This document shows, one piece after another, positions 1-13,691 of a stretch of 37,772 nucleotides of DNA. How positions within the stretch are numbered: position 1 is the stretch's first letter; every line of letters begins with the position of its first letter. Origin of the DNA: Haplosporangium gracile (lineage: Eukaryota > Mortierellomycota > Mortierellomycetes > Mortierellales > Mortierellaceae); the NCBI GenBank assembly GCA_015499985.1, contig JAAAUF010000356.1, forward strand, positions 1-37,772, given 5' to 3'. The notes beneath the pieces were generated by a model that was not told where the DNA came from, searched no databases, and saw only the letters and a list, made by a program, of their open reading frames with translations. A program made the translations under genes and the position numbers.

Positions 1-1268
1 TACCCATCTAATAAAAAAGCAAGTCATTCTTCATTGTTCTCTTTTCCCATTCGAATCGTCTCATATTTCATGCATCGTCAAAAAAAAAAAGTATGTCTGT
101 GTGAGAAAGCTGTACATGTCCTTGTATCCCCATGAAGAAAAAAAATGAAATGAAAAGAGCAGATGAGCGATTCAAAACACCGTTAATTTAGAGTCATGGT
201 CCATGCCCATCCCTACAAGCGTTTTCGGTAAATCGATACAAAAAAAAAAAAAAAAAAAAAAAGAACTCATGGGGCATTCAATTCTCTTCTCTTTTCTTAG
301 CTTCTTTTCCCGTCTGTCCGTCTGTTGTGTCGTGCATCTATCCCTCTCGCCGTCTCTGTTCTCTCCTTCCCATCAAAAACCCTGATCCTTTATTTGTTGA
401 CACTCACTCAAGGAAAACATTGTTCATTGTAAAAAAAAAAATAATAAATATGAGAGGCATGACGCACTTGCAAACAACGGGACCCATTTACAACAGAGAC
501 GAAAGATGAACAGGAGAGTTCCCTGATCAAAAACGCACGCGCACGCCATAACAACAAAAAGACCACTGATGTGGCGGTGTCCCAGTCTCAGTCCCTTCTT
601 TCCCTCGCATTCCGGACCTCCTTATTTCTTCCCTACCACACCAATTCAAATCAGTCCGTTGGCTCAGCGCAAGCAAGAAAACGAAATATAAAAAAAAGGT
701 TTCATCCATGTGGCAGTCCATTTATCATGCTTTGCTTTAAACTCATGTAACCTTAAAAAGCGCATAAGTTGTAATATTATTGCTCCGACAAAGAGACCAT
801 ATTTTTCACATTATTCGGACAGATACACACACAAGGATGTCTGAGATTTATTGCATTGGGGCAAACGGCCTATGTACAACGAAAATATGACCTGCGAGTG
901 TTGTTGTTGACCAAGCTAGACGCTTTGTTTGTTTTCCATATTGTTGTTGTTCTTTTTTTTTTTTTTTTGGTTTGAGTTTTGATATGAAAATGAGACTTGG
1001 GTAGTGGATTTTTTGCTTTTCATGTTTGAAACGCGATATGCGAGTGAACGAATGATGTACAGAGAAAAAGTATTAAACGGAAATATACGAAAAAGGGATA
1101 AGGAAGGGAAGTAAAAATACAATTGAATGGTGAAAAAGAACAACGAGAGAAAAAAAAAACAAAAAAATGGTCGCTAAAAGTTGCAAAGTTGCAAGGGATA
1201 TGTGTTGGGCTTAATGAAAAAAATTAATCCAAAGCTTAGAAAAAGGCATCCGGGAGGTTAAAGGGGAG
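1..1268. other. non-coding left flank
   Basis: I see no credible coding region here. The stretch is AT-rich, with an uninterrupted A run at 241-262 and several shorter homopolymers. The short open frames have no recognisable domain. It includes the 3' flank of the PHD-finger gene, whose stop codon is at 1269-1271 on the minus strand. Confidence 0.6.
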
Positions 1269-4064
1269 TCAGGCAAAGGCGCCAAATTTTTCTTGGAAGC
1301 GAATGAGGTCGCCTGTCAACTTGTCCATCAAGTCCATGCTAGTCACAGTGCCAGCCTGCTCAGCCTCCGACCGTCCTCCTTGCTGATGCTCTTCGCTAGT
1401 ACCCTCCAAGGGCTGGTGAGGAGGTGTCAGCGGCTCATGGTTCGTGTCCGACTCGGGACTTCCAGAAGTGTGACGAGGGTGGTGACCCCGGTGGTGGTGC
1501 TGGTGATCGTGAACAGACAGTGGTGGCGTTGACAACAGCAGCGAGGGGTCCTGTGCGTGCATCGGAATCACTTTGATTGTCATGTTGACATCCTTGCCCC
1601 CATTCAATGACGACGTTGGAACCTTCATATCAACAGGACTGCTGGGCTCTGGCATTCCATCCACCGTCGACGACGTGCTATCCATGCTGGACCGAGACAG
1701 ATCCGGGCAGATCTGGCTATCTCCGTGAATGCCAGATCCTGAACTTGTGGACACTGCAGGCATAGGCAGCCGGAAACCAAACGATTCTCCATCGTTTAGC
1801 TTCTTCATCTCTGTATCAATGTCATGATTGTCATGGTGGACAAGACGGTGAATAGTGGTAGGCGAGGCCGTGGGGCGACGAGTTGTAGCAGCCGTGCTGC
1901 CCCACTCAGAAGAACCAACCAATGCAGCCTTGCTCTTGTGATCCGCCAACTCAACCTGCACACGCGAGATGTAGTCCAACATCTGTTTGGCGCGCTTGGC
2001 CATCTCCTGGAGTGTCATCTTGGGTGAGGGGTATCGCACCGCTGCGGGTGCTGCGGGTGCCATTGGCTGGGGTGTGCTCTCGCTGTGGCTAGGTGCGGGT
2101 GTCGAGTTACGGGATCCATTCCTGGTGCTGTTTCCGCGGTCGCCACCTCGCTTAGAGTATCCTTTCTTGGTCGATGGCACAGGAGAAGAGATTGAGGGCA
2201 CCTGTTGGTGTCCACTGCTGCTGCTGTTGCTACTGTTGCTACTGCTGACGGGTGCGACCGAATCCTCACGTGACTCAGCGTCGTCTTGATATCCACTATT
2301 CCGCTTGTTGCCAGCCCTCGATCCAGCTCCTCCCTTTCGCGATCTCGTCACTGTTTCTATTAGAAAGTGGTAGAGAACATACAAGGGTTAGTTACCATTA
2401 GCTTTAGGACACCATTGAAGCTCGCAAAATGCCATGGACGAAGCTCGCAAAATGTACCTGTGTGCTCGCCATCAGAGTTGTTCTTGGTAGCAGAGTCATC
2501 GTCTTCTTCGGCGACCGCAGACTCGGATTGAAATGCCATGTCAGACTTGCTCACGGTTTTCCTGCGCTTGATCGCGGGAACACTTGAATCCGATGAACCT
2601 GAGGTCTTGGCATCGGCTGTGGTGTCTTCGTGTGAACGGCCGTTCTTGGGACTACTCGTTGTGCTTGTTACTGCTGTGAGTGAAGATTCATTGTTGGTGG
2701 GGTGGAATCCATTGCGGGGATCAGCTCCTTGGTTGTCGTTGCTGTTGGGCGAGTTGGACCGCGAACGAGCCTTGGATGTTGGTTTGACAGAAGCTTTTTT
2801 CGTTGTATTCCGACCGTTTGAAGATGCAGACTTTGGTGAGGATGAAGGGGAAGTCGATGCAGAGTCCCGGTCGTCAGTGCTGTCCTTCTTTTTACTCTTG
2901 GTCGTCGTGTTTGCGGAATTTGTAACAGTATTGTTAAAGTCCAGTTGACTATTGTTGTTATGGTGATGTTCATCGTCAATGTCAGTAGTGCTGCTCTCGG
3001 TCTTTCTCCGCCTCTTGGATGTTGCGCGAGGGGGGAGATCATCCTCAATCTCGTCCTGGTGCTCCTCATTCCACTTTTGCTGTGCCAACATCAGGTCCAT
3101 AGGAATCGATGCCTCCTTTGAGTTCATCGTGCTTCTCTTCTTTGTTGGTTTTGCCGTTGACTTTGCATTCGATAACCTACTCCCAATGAGAATATATAGT
3201 TAAGCGGTTTAGTGATATGGGCAAATATGTTTGAACTTGCAACACTTTGCAAGAGTCAGGTCATGACAAACTCACAGTTGACCGTTCTGGACACGGTAGG
3301 GGTGATTCTCGGGACGGCACGAGTCGCAGTAGTATTTATCCGGGGTCACTTCTCCGTCGCCGAGTCCAACACAGGGGCAGTGCTGCCACACCTTGCATGT
3401 CTCGCACTGAATCATCACGCCCTCATGATCTATTACAATGAATGAAATAAAGAGCATGTTAGTTGAGTCTGTTGAGATGATTGCTTGCGAGCTGATGTTG
3501 GTGAGGTCACTGCATGAGTCAATTGTCAATTGTGAATTCTTTTTCTTTTTCTTTTTTCGAGCTCTTTCTCTCTCCTTTGCCCCTTCCTTGCGCTCCTGCC
3601 CTGTCCCCCCTCGAATGAGAATAAAAAATCGCAATGAGGACATCAAAGAGACAGACAAGCGCGTCTTCTTTCCATGACGAATGAACAGAAAGCTCATTCG
3701 ACAGGCTAGTGAGCAAAAGAGAGGGGTTGAGTTGAACTGACTTGCAGGAAAAGAAAGTGAAGGGGAAAAGGTAGGGGTGTGGCAAAGGGTAGGATGATTC
3801 GTTAAAGGAGTGAAAAAGGAAGATGAAAAGAAGGGACACACGTACGTTGTTGGTTGCAGACACAGCGAGTTTGACCACCGTCGTCCTCTTCTTCCTTCTT
3901 CTTGCTGCCCTTGGCAGGTCCGTAACGGCCGCTTCTTCGAGGATGTGCTACTAATTCATAAGGGGACACAGGTAGAGTTGGTTAGCATTCTCTTAATCCT
4001 CACTTTGAAAGACTAACAAGCACAAGCACAGGCGAAGACAAAACAAACAAGTAGACGTACCCAT
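1269..4064 (-). CDS. CTI6: CTI6-like PHD-finger protein (Rpd3L histone deacetylase complex subunit)
   Basis: Five coding exons, read from high to low coordinates: 4061-4064, 3846-3950, 3276-3429, 2458-3176 and 1269-2356. All junctions are GT-AG and in phase, giving 2070 nt and 689 residues. A PHD finger near residues 30-85 opens with RCVCNQQHHEGVMIQCETC, runs through KVWQHCPCVGLG and ends with YYCDSC. After it comes a segment around MNSKEASIPMDLMLAQQKW, then a long Ser/Asn/Thr-rich low-complexity region with basic stretches (KRRRK), and a C-terminal part containing MAKRAKQMLDYISRVQVEL, probably helical. The PHD finger plus the downstream conserved block resemble yeast Cti6/Rxt1, which binds methylated histone H3K4 in the Rpd3L deacetylase complex. 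The start is the least certain point: I place ATG in a 4-nt coding exon (ATG plus one base), which gives MVAHPRRSGRYGPAKGSKKK. An untranslated first exon could lie further upstream. Another PHD-family regulator is the alternative. Confidence 0.72.
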
Positions 4065-7000
4065 CGCAGTAACGCTTGAGAATGAACAGATAATGAGAAA
4101 AAAACCGGATAACACTTGACAGGTCAAAGTGATGCTGACTCCTGCTTCAGTCGGTTGCCGTTGTTGTAGTAGTATGAACTTGCTGGTTTGTGGTTGTGTT
4201 GTTTGATTTTGCTCTTCCGTGTGCGTAAGTGTTGTTTATGCCGTTGTTCTGTCGTAGAAGTGTGGAGGGTAGGGTGCAATGATTTCAGTCACTCGATTGA
4301 TGTGTGGGTGAATGGAAGGTAGTGGGGAGGTGTGAAGTCGAATGAGAGAGAGGGGCAAAAGAAGGCGTACGATCGCGCAGCTGTGTAATCTACCTTCTCT
4401 GGCTGTCCTGGCGCTGAAGAAAGAGAGAAGACAAGGAAAAAGAAGAAGGTCGAAGAGGGTTAGTGTCAGCGTTTTTGTAGTAGTGAGATTGGTCGAGCTA
4501 TGCTTCCTTCTCAGCCAAGGCAAGTCAACGCAAGTCAACGCAAGAGTGAATGGATAAGCCACGGTCAGCTGGCTTACGCTGTTGTTCTAAATGGCTTCTT
4601 TCTTTTATTTTTCCCGCCGCAGCCATATGTGTGCACGAAGTATGTGAACGCAGAGAGAACATTAGCTCCCTTTTCCCTTCTTCAAAAAGTGAGTTATCTC
4701 TTTCACACCAACAAGAACCCTACCAGCTCGTTTGACTTTGTTCCCGCCAAACTGTCAGTCAGCCGGTGCATTCTGTCCGACTAGTCTGTCCCCTCTCATT
4801 GCACTTTCCCAACTGAATCTCTACGCCATCGCTTTCTTCAGACGACGAGAGAAGTATGCTGATAATGTTTGCCTTCCCTTTCCGTTCATTGTAGTAATAT
4901 TAAAAAGATGACTCGGGACTCTCTTTTGCCAACACACACACCCACTAAAAATAAAAAAAGGAAAAAAAACTCACACGCACACATACTCTGACGATAAGCT
5001 ATTACTACACCGATAAGAGGACGAGCAACCAACCAGGCAACCCGCACCTTACGAGTAGCATATATCAAGTACACCATACGCACTCTGAACTGGGATCCCT
5101 GATGTAAAGACGTATGTGTGCAATGGCCTGTTACTCATTATGAACAATAATAAGGTGGCTGGACTCGGTTCACACACATGAGAATACAAAGTAAGAATAA
5201 AAAGAGGTTGTCCATGGTATGCAAGGGAAGAAGCTGTTTCGAGTGGGTGTGTTTCTAGTGATGAATGTTGCTGTGTTGCCTTGTTGCTGTTGTTGTTGTT
5301 ACTGTTGATGGGGATAGAGTGAAAGTGTGAATCTCAATAAGAGTCAGCTGAAGGGAAAAGGAAAATCTGAAGGCTCTTTTTTTTCTGCCGCTGTTGTTGT
5401 TCGTTACTTCTCCTTGAGACTCTTCAAGAGCATTCGAATCAACAACCAGGGATTACAGCCAGCCAGTCAGTCGAATGAGATTCAACCCTAGCCTTCTTTG
5501 TTAATGACTCTCGCTTCGTTGTTGTAGTTGTAGTTGTAGTTGTAGTTGTTTCCCCGTTCCCTGGTCAATACAGCAAAGCAGGGTGTGAATGTCCCAAAAA
5601 TAAAGCTCCAGAGTGAATTGGAGTAGTTCGGGAAGTTTGATGGTGTATGTGAGAGAATGCGTGTGTCCAGGAAGGAGTAAAAGCAAGTGAGTGTTGTCCT
5701 GGAAAGAGCTTGTTCACATACACATGCTGTTATTGTTGCAGTTGTTGTTTTCCTCTTTTATGCAGCCTTTGAAGATTGTGAAAAAAGAAAGTCGGAATCC
5801 CAGGGATCTCACGTCCGAAACGACAATTGCAGGTCAACGGACTTCTTTTAGATAGTGGGAGTGAGGGTGCGAAGAGAAAGCCGTCCTTAGTGAGAGTTGC
5901 GAGGCTGCTTGCTTACCTGTGAGAAAGAAGCTTGCCCGGATGTGAGGTTGATGTTCTTGTTGCTGTTGCTGTAGTGGACGACGAAGGAGTGACGAAAGAA
6001 GGGATGTGACTGGATGGTGTATGTGGGAGAAGAAAAGAAGAGGAGTGACGAAGAAGTAGAGGAAGAAGAAGGATCTAACAAGAGCGAGGCGTGTGGGCGG
6101 GAGGGAGAAGAGGAGGATGTGTTGACGAGAGGAGGGATCGAATCAGCTGGAAGGGAGAAGAACAAAGAAAGAGAGAGAAAAAAAAAACGTGGACAAGGGA
6201 AGGGAAGGAAGAAAGAGGCGAGGGGAGGAAGGAGTGAAAAGAAAAAAAAAGAAAACAAAAGCAAACGAGAGAGAGAGATTGGCAGACAGGCAGGCAAAGA
6301 AAACCAAGGGGCCTTACTCGAAAGGAAAAAGAAAAAAAAAAAAAAAAAGAAGAATAAATGATGCATGAGTAACGGATTGGCGGCAGAATAAACACGTATA
6401 CGTTCTAATTTCACGTACACTTCTAGTCTTTGTGTTGCCACCAAACTGTAGAGAACACAGACATCATTCAAAGGAGCACAAGAAGCGGCATGGTTTGCTT
6501 GTTCGACAAGATTGACGTTATGCTTATCGCCTTTGGTAAGAGTAAGATAAGAACAACGACAAGGAAATAGAATGATGAGACGTTGTTTAGTGCTTGAAGA
6601 ACAGAATGAAAGTAGAAAAGAAAGCATGCTAGTGAACAACGGCCTGTCACTTGTGTTTGTATTTGTTTTCTTCCATGTACGCCCAACATGTCTGCGTGTG
6701 TATGTATGTGTGTATGTATGTAACTATGCATGTGTATGTGAAAGTGAGAAGGGAACGAAGCAATTGCATAAATCAGCATAACGAAGACTGACTGACGGTA
6801 CTATTTTTGTTTTGTCTCTTTATCGTCGGTAGAAGGTGATGATGAACAAACGACGAGAGACATTAAGAGACAAACACGACAACAAAATGAACACCTGCCT
6901 CAGTCAGCCTTTTCAGATTTCTTTATCTCTCTCTTTTGGTCAGACGACAAACAACGTTACTTCTCTTCTTTATCTTTGCCCTTCATTGTCCAAAAAACCC

Positions 7001-7277
7001 CCTTCTTCTTTTCTATCTCTTCTTTTGTTCTTTCTTTCCACTCTTTTTTCTCCAGATTTTCATTTACCTTTCGCGCTGTTCTTCTTCATATTCCCACTCT
7101 TGCTTCTCCTCCTTCATCCTTCTCTTTCCTTCTCTTAAACACAATTCTACCTTCTCAACCAATAATAAAAAGAGGCAGGATAACGATCCCAAAAAGAGAG
7201 TATGGAAGAGAAGTGTGTCGCTTGTTGATTGAACTAATTCAAAGCACACAGCACGGAAAGATTTGTTAGTTCGCACA
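4065..7277. other. long intergenic region between divergent PHD and ACT-domain genes
   Basis: About 3.2 kb without a gene I can support. It is strand-biased: polypurine from about 6020 to 6360 and polypyrimidine from about 6910 to 7150. It contains small repeats: a 10-bp unit CAAGTCAACG repeated at 4521-4544, a GTAGTT hexamer run at 5521-5550, and GTT-rich tracts near 5285. The open frames that run through it are low-complexity shadows. It must hold the promoters of both flanking genes and possibly long 5' leaders or untranslated exons. Confidence 0.55.
5521..5550. repeat. GTAGTT hexanucleotide microsatellite
   Basis: Four to five near-perfect copies of the hexamer GTAGTT in the intergenic region. 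It is a simple repeat with no evident coding role. Confidence 0.8.
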
Positions 7278-7771
7278 ATGTCAACTACACTGCAGCCCTG
7301 GAAGCTCCAGCTCCTCTCCATTCCAAAAACATACCCCCAGTCGATCGCAGGATGCACTCATGCCATCGTCAAAAACATCTTCTTTCCCCAGAGGTAACTT
7401 CCCTTCTACTACACTAAACAAGAAAGAAGTGGCTGGTGAACACGCTACTTACTGTACCTCGCATTCAATTGAACGCAATAGTCAGGAGACACTGTTCTCG
7501 TTCACACAGAACGCACTGGAACTCAGTATTGTCGCCAACGTGGAAGTGATTGCAAATGACTTTATGTCACTCCATCTCGAAGGCATGAAGGTGTCGGAGG
7601 ACGTGTTCTGTGCATTCATGGTCGATGATCCCGACGGCATCGGTAGGTTCATTCCTTTCCTTTTTTTTACTTTTCCCGCTCTTTTTTTTATTTTTTATTT
7701 TGTTGTGTGGGAAAGTTGTTTTGATCATGCACATTAGATTTCATATGATTATGTGTTTGCATAGACATTTT

Positions 7772-7819
<48 letters not shown>

Positions 7820-10211
7820 GCCCTCGCCCTCGCACACAAGCACACACACACATGTATGTCTTCTTTCGATCAGATTCAGTGCCACAAAGGAAAAAAGAAT
7901 AAGAGAAAAGATAAAGAAAGTCAAGGGGATATGTCGACTGGATGCGTTATTACACTACAGCAGGAATGAGTGAAGCAACGGAGATAAGAGAGAGAAAGTG
8001 AGAAAGAGGAGTCTAACAAGAAACGGGTTGGCCCAGTGTGCAGGATTCAGTTCACTTCACCCATATCAAAAACCAACGAACGGCCAGTCCGATTAGAGTT
8101 ATCGTTGCACATGATTCAAAACCTTCATCGTAGCTGTCCTGCAGCATACCATATGATTGGTTGTTCTCTCCGCTTGTGTTTATTGTGCTTGACCTTTTAC
8201 TTGCTGCTTACTTCATGCACCTCACTTCTTATTAGACAACTCGGGAAGGCGCATCAATGAACTGTCGGCATTGCTCAGCAGGAATGGGGTATCGATCTTT
8301 TATTTATCTACGCGGATCACAGACCTCATCCTCGTCAAGGAAAAACGACTCAAACTCGTCCTCCCCACCATCCGCTCTATTTTTTCATTATCCGTCGACT
8401 CGGACTGCGATCTGTCTTCTTCTACCAGGGGAGAGGAATATTCCGACCAAGGATCATTTCCTGGAAGCAGTTTTACCTCCATGAACTCGTTTCTCCATAC
8501 CCCTTCCTCCCCATCCTCAACAAGGATCCAGTCCTTTCATTACCAATACCAACCACCCCAAGGAGGGGGCTCATTCAGTACCGCTCAATTTCAATACCAT
8601 CAACAACAACAGCAGCAACAACATAATTCTCTACAGCAACAATCGCCGTCATCGGCGTTTTATGGAAGCAGCTTTGGAAATAGTTTCACAAATCCGTCCA
8701 CAGGAATCTCTATTCCATTCGGAAGGCGATCCAGCAGTAACTATGGGCACTATGCATCTACCTCTTCGATGGCGATTGGAGCAGGACGGCCCGGAGGACG
8801 GTACAGGACACGAAACCAGTCCGACTCGGATTCTTCTTCGATCGATGGTCTGAGACGTTATAATGGCAATACTGGAACAGTGTCAACGAGTCACAGTCAA
8901 TCACAACTCTACCAGAGAAGTCAACACCGTCGACAGAGCTCAATCGCCGACTCGTCATTCGGAGACGGGATCGGTCGATTCTTCCCCAAGAAATATGCCC
9001 AGGGTTCATCGGTCGACAGTATGGACAGTATGGGACATGCTACTGCGATGATAGGCGAAATGCCTGTCCCCATCAACTCGGATAATAGCCTACACTTGAC
9101 ACTCAATGCGCTCAACAAGAAGGCTATTGCGGGAGGTCCAAACTCAGCGGGTTCGTCGACATCGTTTCATTCATTGACGCCCAGCGGGAGCAGTTTTCCG
9201 GCGTTTGGATCGATGCCTTCGTTTATGGGTCTTATGCAGGAAACACTGGAGGAGCAAGAGGAAAGAGAGTCTGATATCAAGGAGAAGATCCGCCGGTCTT
9301 GTCCTCGATCTGTCATCGACGACAAACTCATGCTTGCCGGTCTTGCTCCGTACGCTTTTTTCTTGTTTTACGTGTATTCGGTTTTGATCTGTGGTTTTCT
9401 TTTTCGAACTGTTAACTGACCTATGATCTCCTTTAATTTTGTCCATCATGCAGAGAGTACCAGGCAGAATGGGCGGTGACGTTGATCAAGGTTCTCTTTT
9501 ATCCAGACCAGCTCCCCGGATTCTCAAAGTATGTACATATTGTTGTTGTGACTTAGTACTTCTTGCAGAGGCAGCTATGAACATTGTTGATTCCAAACTA
9601 ACCAACAACATCCTCTTCCCTCATCACATAGCAACTCTAAATCTCGTTTCATCTCCTTCACAACAACGAACGAGGGTACTTCCCTTATCGCTGTAAGTGC
9701 TTCTCCTCCCTCCGCTCGCTCACTACCAATCAATCCTTCATTCCAGCAGCACTCTAACCCTCACTCACTTGTGTTTTCATACTTCTACAATCCTAGGATC
9801 AAGAGGTGTTGGGCCATTTTGAGGACCACATGTTGAACATGAGTTCCTCCGAGACGATGCTTCGATGCATTCAGGTCGATCTGTCGACGTTTGGACTGGA
9901 TACGTATGGATTAGTCTACTCGATGTCGAACCCGCTAGTTGACCATGGTGTCAATTTGCTTTGTCTAAGCACCTTCCGAACTGCGAATGTTTTGGTAAAT
10001 TCATCTTTGGACATTTTTCTTTTTGGTTTTGAAGGGGGAAGGGTTCAATAAGTGTTTAAGTGGGTGGGGTTGTACTGTGCGTGTTGTCTTGTGAAGCATG
10101 TTTTATTATGTTTGTTATGGCTAACGCGTCCCTTGCATGTTTGTTTTTTTATGGTAGGTGCAAGATTCTGACCTGGAAAAGTCGCTCAAGGTCCTCAGTC
10201 TCTCCGGATGA
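7278..10211 (+). CDS. CASTOR/GATS-like ACT-domain protein
   Basis: Seven exons with GT-AG junctions and consistent phase: 7278-7393, 7482-7642, 8236-9349, 9454-9528, 9632-9692, 9797-9994 and 10158-10211. They total 1779 nt and 592 residues. Three conserved blocks match the CASTOR family, the animal cytosolic arginine sensors that restrain GATOR2/TORC1. The first is around the MVDDPDGIDNSGRRINELS junction. The second is GVSIFYLSTRITDLILVKE, matching the family's 'ISTYYLSTxxTDFILV' type strand. The third is the C-terminal LLCLSTFRTANVLV, with an upstream YQAEWAVTLIKVLFYP. The protein is much longer than human CASTOR1 (about 330 residues) because exon 3 carries a low-complexity insert of roughly 250 residues rich in Ser, Gln and Gly, with a run of glutamines near 8600. 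The Asp that follows the last STF block in human CASTOR1 and contacts arginine appears here as Thr-Ala, so the ligand may differ. The family call is firm. Arginine sensing is inference. Confidence 0.8.
7774..7831. repeat. (TC)n microsatellite followed by GCCCTC repeats
   Basis: A pure TC run at 7774-7812 followed by three GCCCTC units, inside the second intron (7643-8235) of the CASTOR-like gene. At 593 bp that intron is much longer than its neighbours. Confidence 0.9.
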
Positions 10212-10555
10212 ACGTATTCCCCTACCCTCTTTCCTCTCTCTCCTCTCCACAACCGATTTGTTATCTTCGAGCATGTACATTATGTTATTTCCTATTAAAA
10301 TTGTTGATGTCTTGGTACACTACAAATTTCCTTTCTCGGTCCTCTACCAATTCGGCATTTTGTTTTTGCGTCAAATCCGCGTCCTATCGCGCTTTACCTC
10401 CTCTCATTTTTTCATATAAAAGACAACCTCTAGTTTTTCTTGTTCTTTCTCTTTTTTCTTCACTTCAATCTTACCTTCACTATCGAACAACACAACCATT
10501 CTTTTTTCCCTCTCCTTCACATCCGCACCTCAACAAAAAAAAATCCCCTCTCAAT
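10212..10555. other. intergenic spacer with promoter of the DUF1772 gene
   Basis: A 344-bp spacer between two genes on the plus strand. It is pyrimidine-rich towards the ATG at 10556, as is usual for fungal promoters and leaders, and carries the TATA-like element listed separately. No gene is seen in it. Confidence 0.6.
10415..10422 (+). promoter_or_regulatory. TATA box of the DUF1772 gene
   Basis: TATAAAAG lies 134 bp upstream of the ATG at 10556 and is followed by a CT-rich initiator-like stretch. Position and sequence fit a core promoter element. Confidence 0.5.
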
Positions 10556-11107
10556 ATGCTCCTCCAAGCATTCCTCCAGAACATCCTAGCCTCTCCCTCA
10601 AGTCAAACGGTGCTCAAAGCCCTTACCGTCGGATCCATCGGTATCTTCGCAGGCCAAGCGTTATCTTACAACACCATCATCATGCCCGCCCTCCGCACCA
10701 TTCCTTCCCTTACAGCCCTCCCTATTTGGGCGAAATGCTACAATACCGGCAAGAACATCCAAGTCCTGCTCATCCTCACCTCGCTCTTTGCAGGTCTGCC
10801 AGTGTATTACAAGACCAAGAACGCGTTTTTCTTGATGGGTCCGTTGGTGATGGGTGCGATTATCCCATACACGATTGCGCTTATCATGCCGGTCAATCAT
10901 ACGCTGCTGAATATCTTGGACGGAAACAAGGGAGGAAAGGGTAAGCACAGCAGCAATCAGGGGAAGGGGGAGGGGGATTTGAAGGAGTTGTATGTCAAGT
11001 GGGATCTGTTGCATTTCGGAAGGACGGTGATGAGCTTGACCGCTTTTGGGCTGACGCTCTATGGGTCCTTTTCTCGAGATGCTCTTACCATGTTCAAGCA
11101 AATATAG
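10556..11107 (+). CDS. DUF1772 (anthrone oxygenase-like) integral membrane protein
   Basis: An intronless gene of 183 codons plus stop. I start at MLLQAFLQNILASPSSQ because it follows a CT-rich leader and a CTCAATATG context. The upstream in-frame extension is a promoter-like sequence. Hydrophobic segments lie at about residues 20-40, 70-85, 88-108 and 155-172, consistent with a four-helix membrane protein. The motif ALSYNTIIMPALRTIPS near the N-terminus and the C-terminal KWDLLHFGRTVMSLTAFG fit the DUF1772 family, which includes anthrone oxygenases and many fungal membrane proteins of unknown role. Nothing nearby suggests a biosynthetic cluster, so I do not assign a reaction. Confidence 0.7.
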   Translation: MLLQAFLQNILASPSSQTVLKALTVGSIGIFAGQALSYNTIIMPALRTIPSLTALPIWAKCYNTGKNIQVLLILTSLFAGLPVYYKTKNAFFLMGPLVMGAIIPYTIALIMPVNHTLLNILDGNKGGKGKHSSNQGKGEGDLKELYVKWDLLHFGRTVMSLTAFGLTLYGSFSRDALTMFKQI

Positions 11108-11588
11108 ACAGATAGGCGTTTTTTTTTTATTTCTTTTTTCTTATTCAGTACACTTTTTCACGTAATATAAACAGTCATCATCATGTACACACTCTTTTCT
11201 CAGCTTCGATACGAAGGACAATCAGGAAGCAATGAAACAAGAAAAGCAAATTTTTTGCTTGGTGGCGTCCCAGCGACGTCACAGGGAAAGGATGATTAAG
11301 GGGTAGAAAAAAGAGAAGGGAAGGGAGCTTGATTTTTTGATTTGCGGTGATGGGCAAACAATGAGGGAGGAAGAGGTGGGGGCGCAAGGGAGGAAGAGAG
11401 GCGTCGACTCAGCCAGACAGACAACTGAAATGTCTGGCGCGCTAAAATAAAAAGACAAAACGATTCGTTCGTCATTCTTCTTCTTTCTCCTCTTCCATCA
11501 ACAAACCACCTCCGCCCCCTCTCCTCCGCTCGCTCCTTTTCTTCACTTCTTCAGCCTTACCTTTTACCAGCTTACACTCACATCAACA
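11108..11588. other. intergenic spacer upstream of the E2 gene
   Basis: A 481-bp stretch holding the DUF1772 3' flank and the E2 promoter and leader. The last 120 bp before the ATG at 11589 are strongly pyrimidine-rich. No gene or clear TATA element is seen. Confidence 0.55.
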
Positions 11589-13450
<1,862 letters not shown>

Positions 13451-13691
13451 ACAGACGACCTTGGATATTCGTCTTCTAACAGCCTTAAAGCAATCAAAAC
13501 AACAACACTTGTCTATAGCACTTCTTCTTCCGTGATTTTCTTTTTCTTAGCCTTCTTCTACATTTTTGAGTAAAAACAAAACAAACTTGAATACTTTTCT
13601 TGAGGGGGGTTACTGAACTAATATCAACGATTGTTGTGTATTATGGTTGGGGTAGTTGAGTAGTTGGGGAAAGTCTAAATAAGCAGGGTTA

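Noticed and set aside
5887..6639. 250-codon open frame on the minus strand
   Set aside because: The composition is almost all Ser, Phe, Leu and Pro, read from polypurine DNA. No domain is visible, and the opposite strand gives an equally low-complexity frame.
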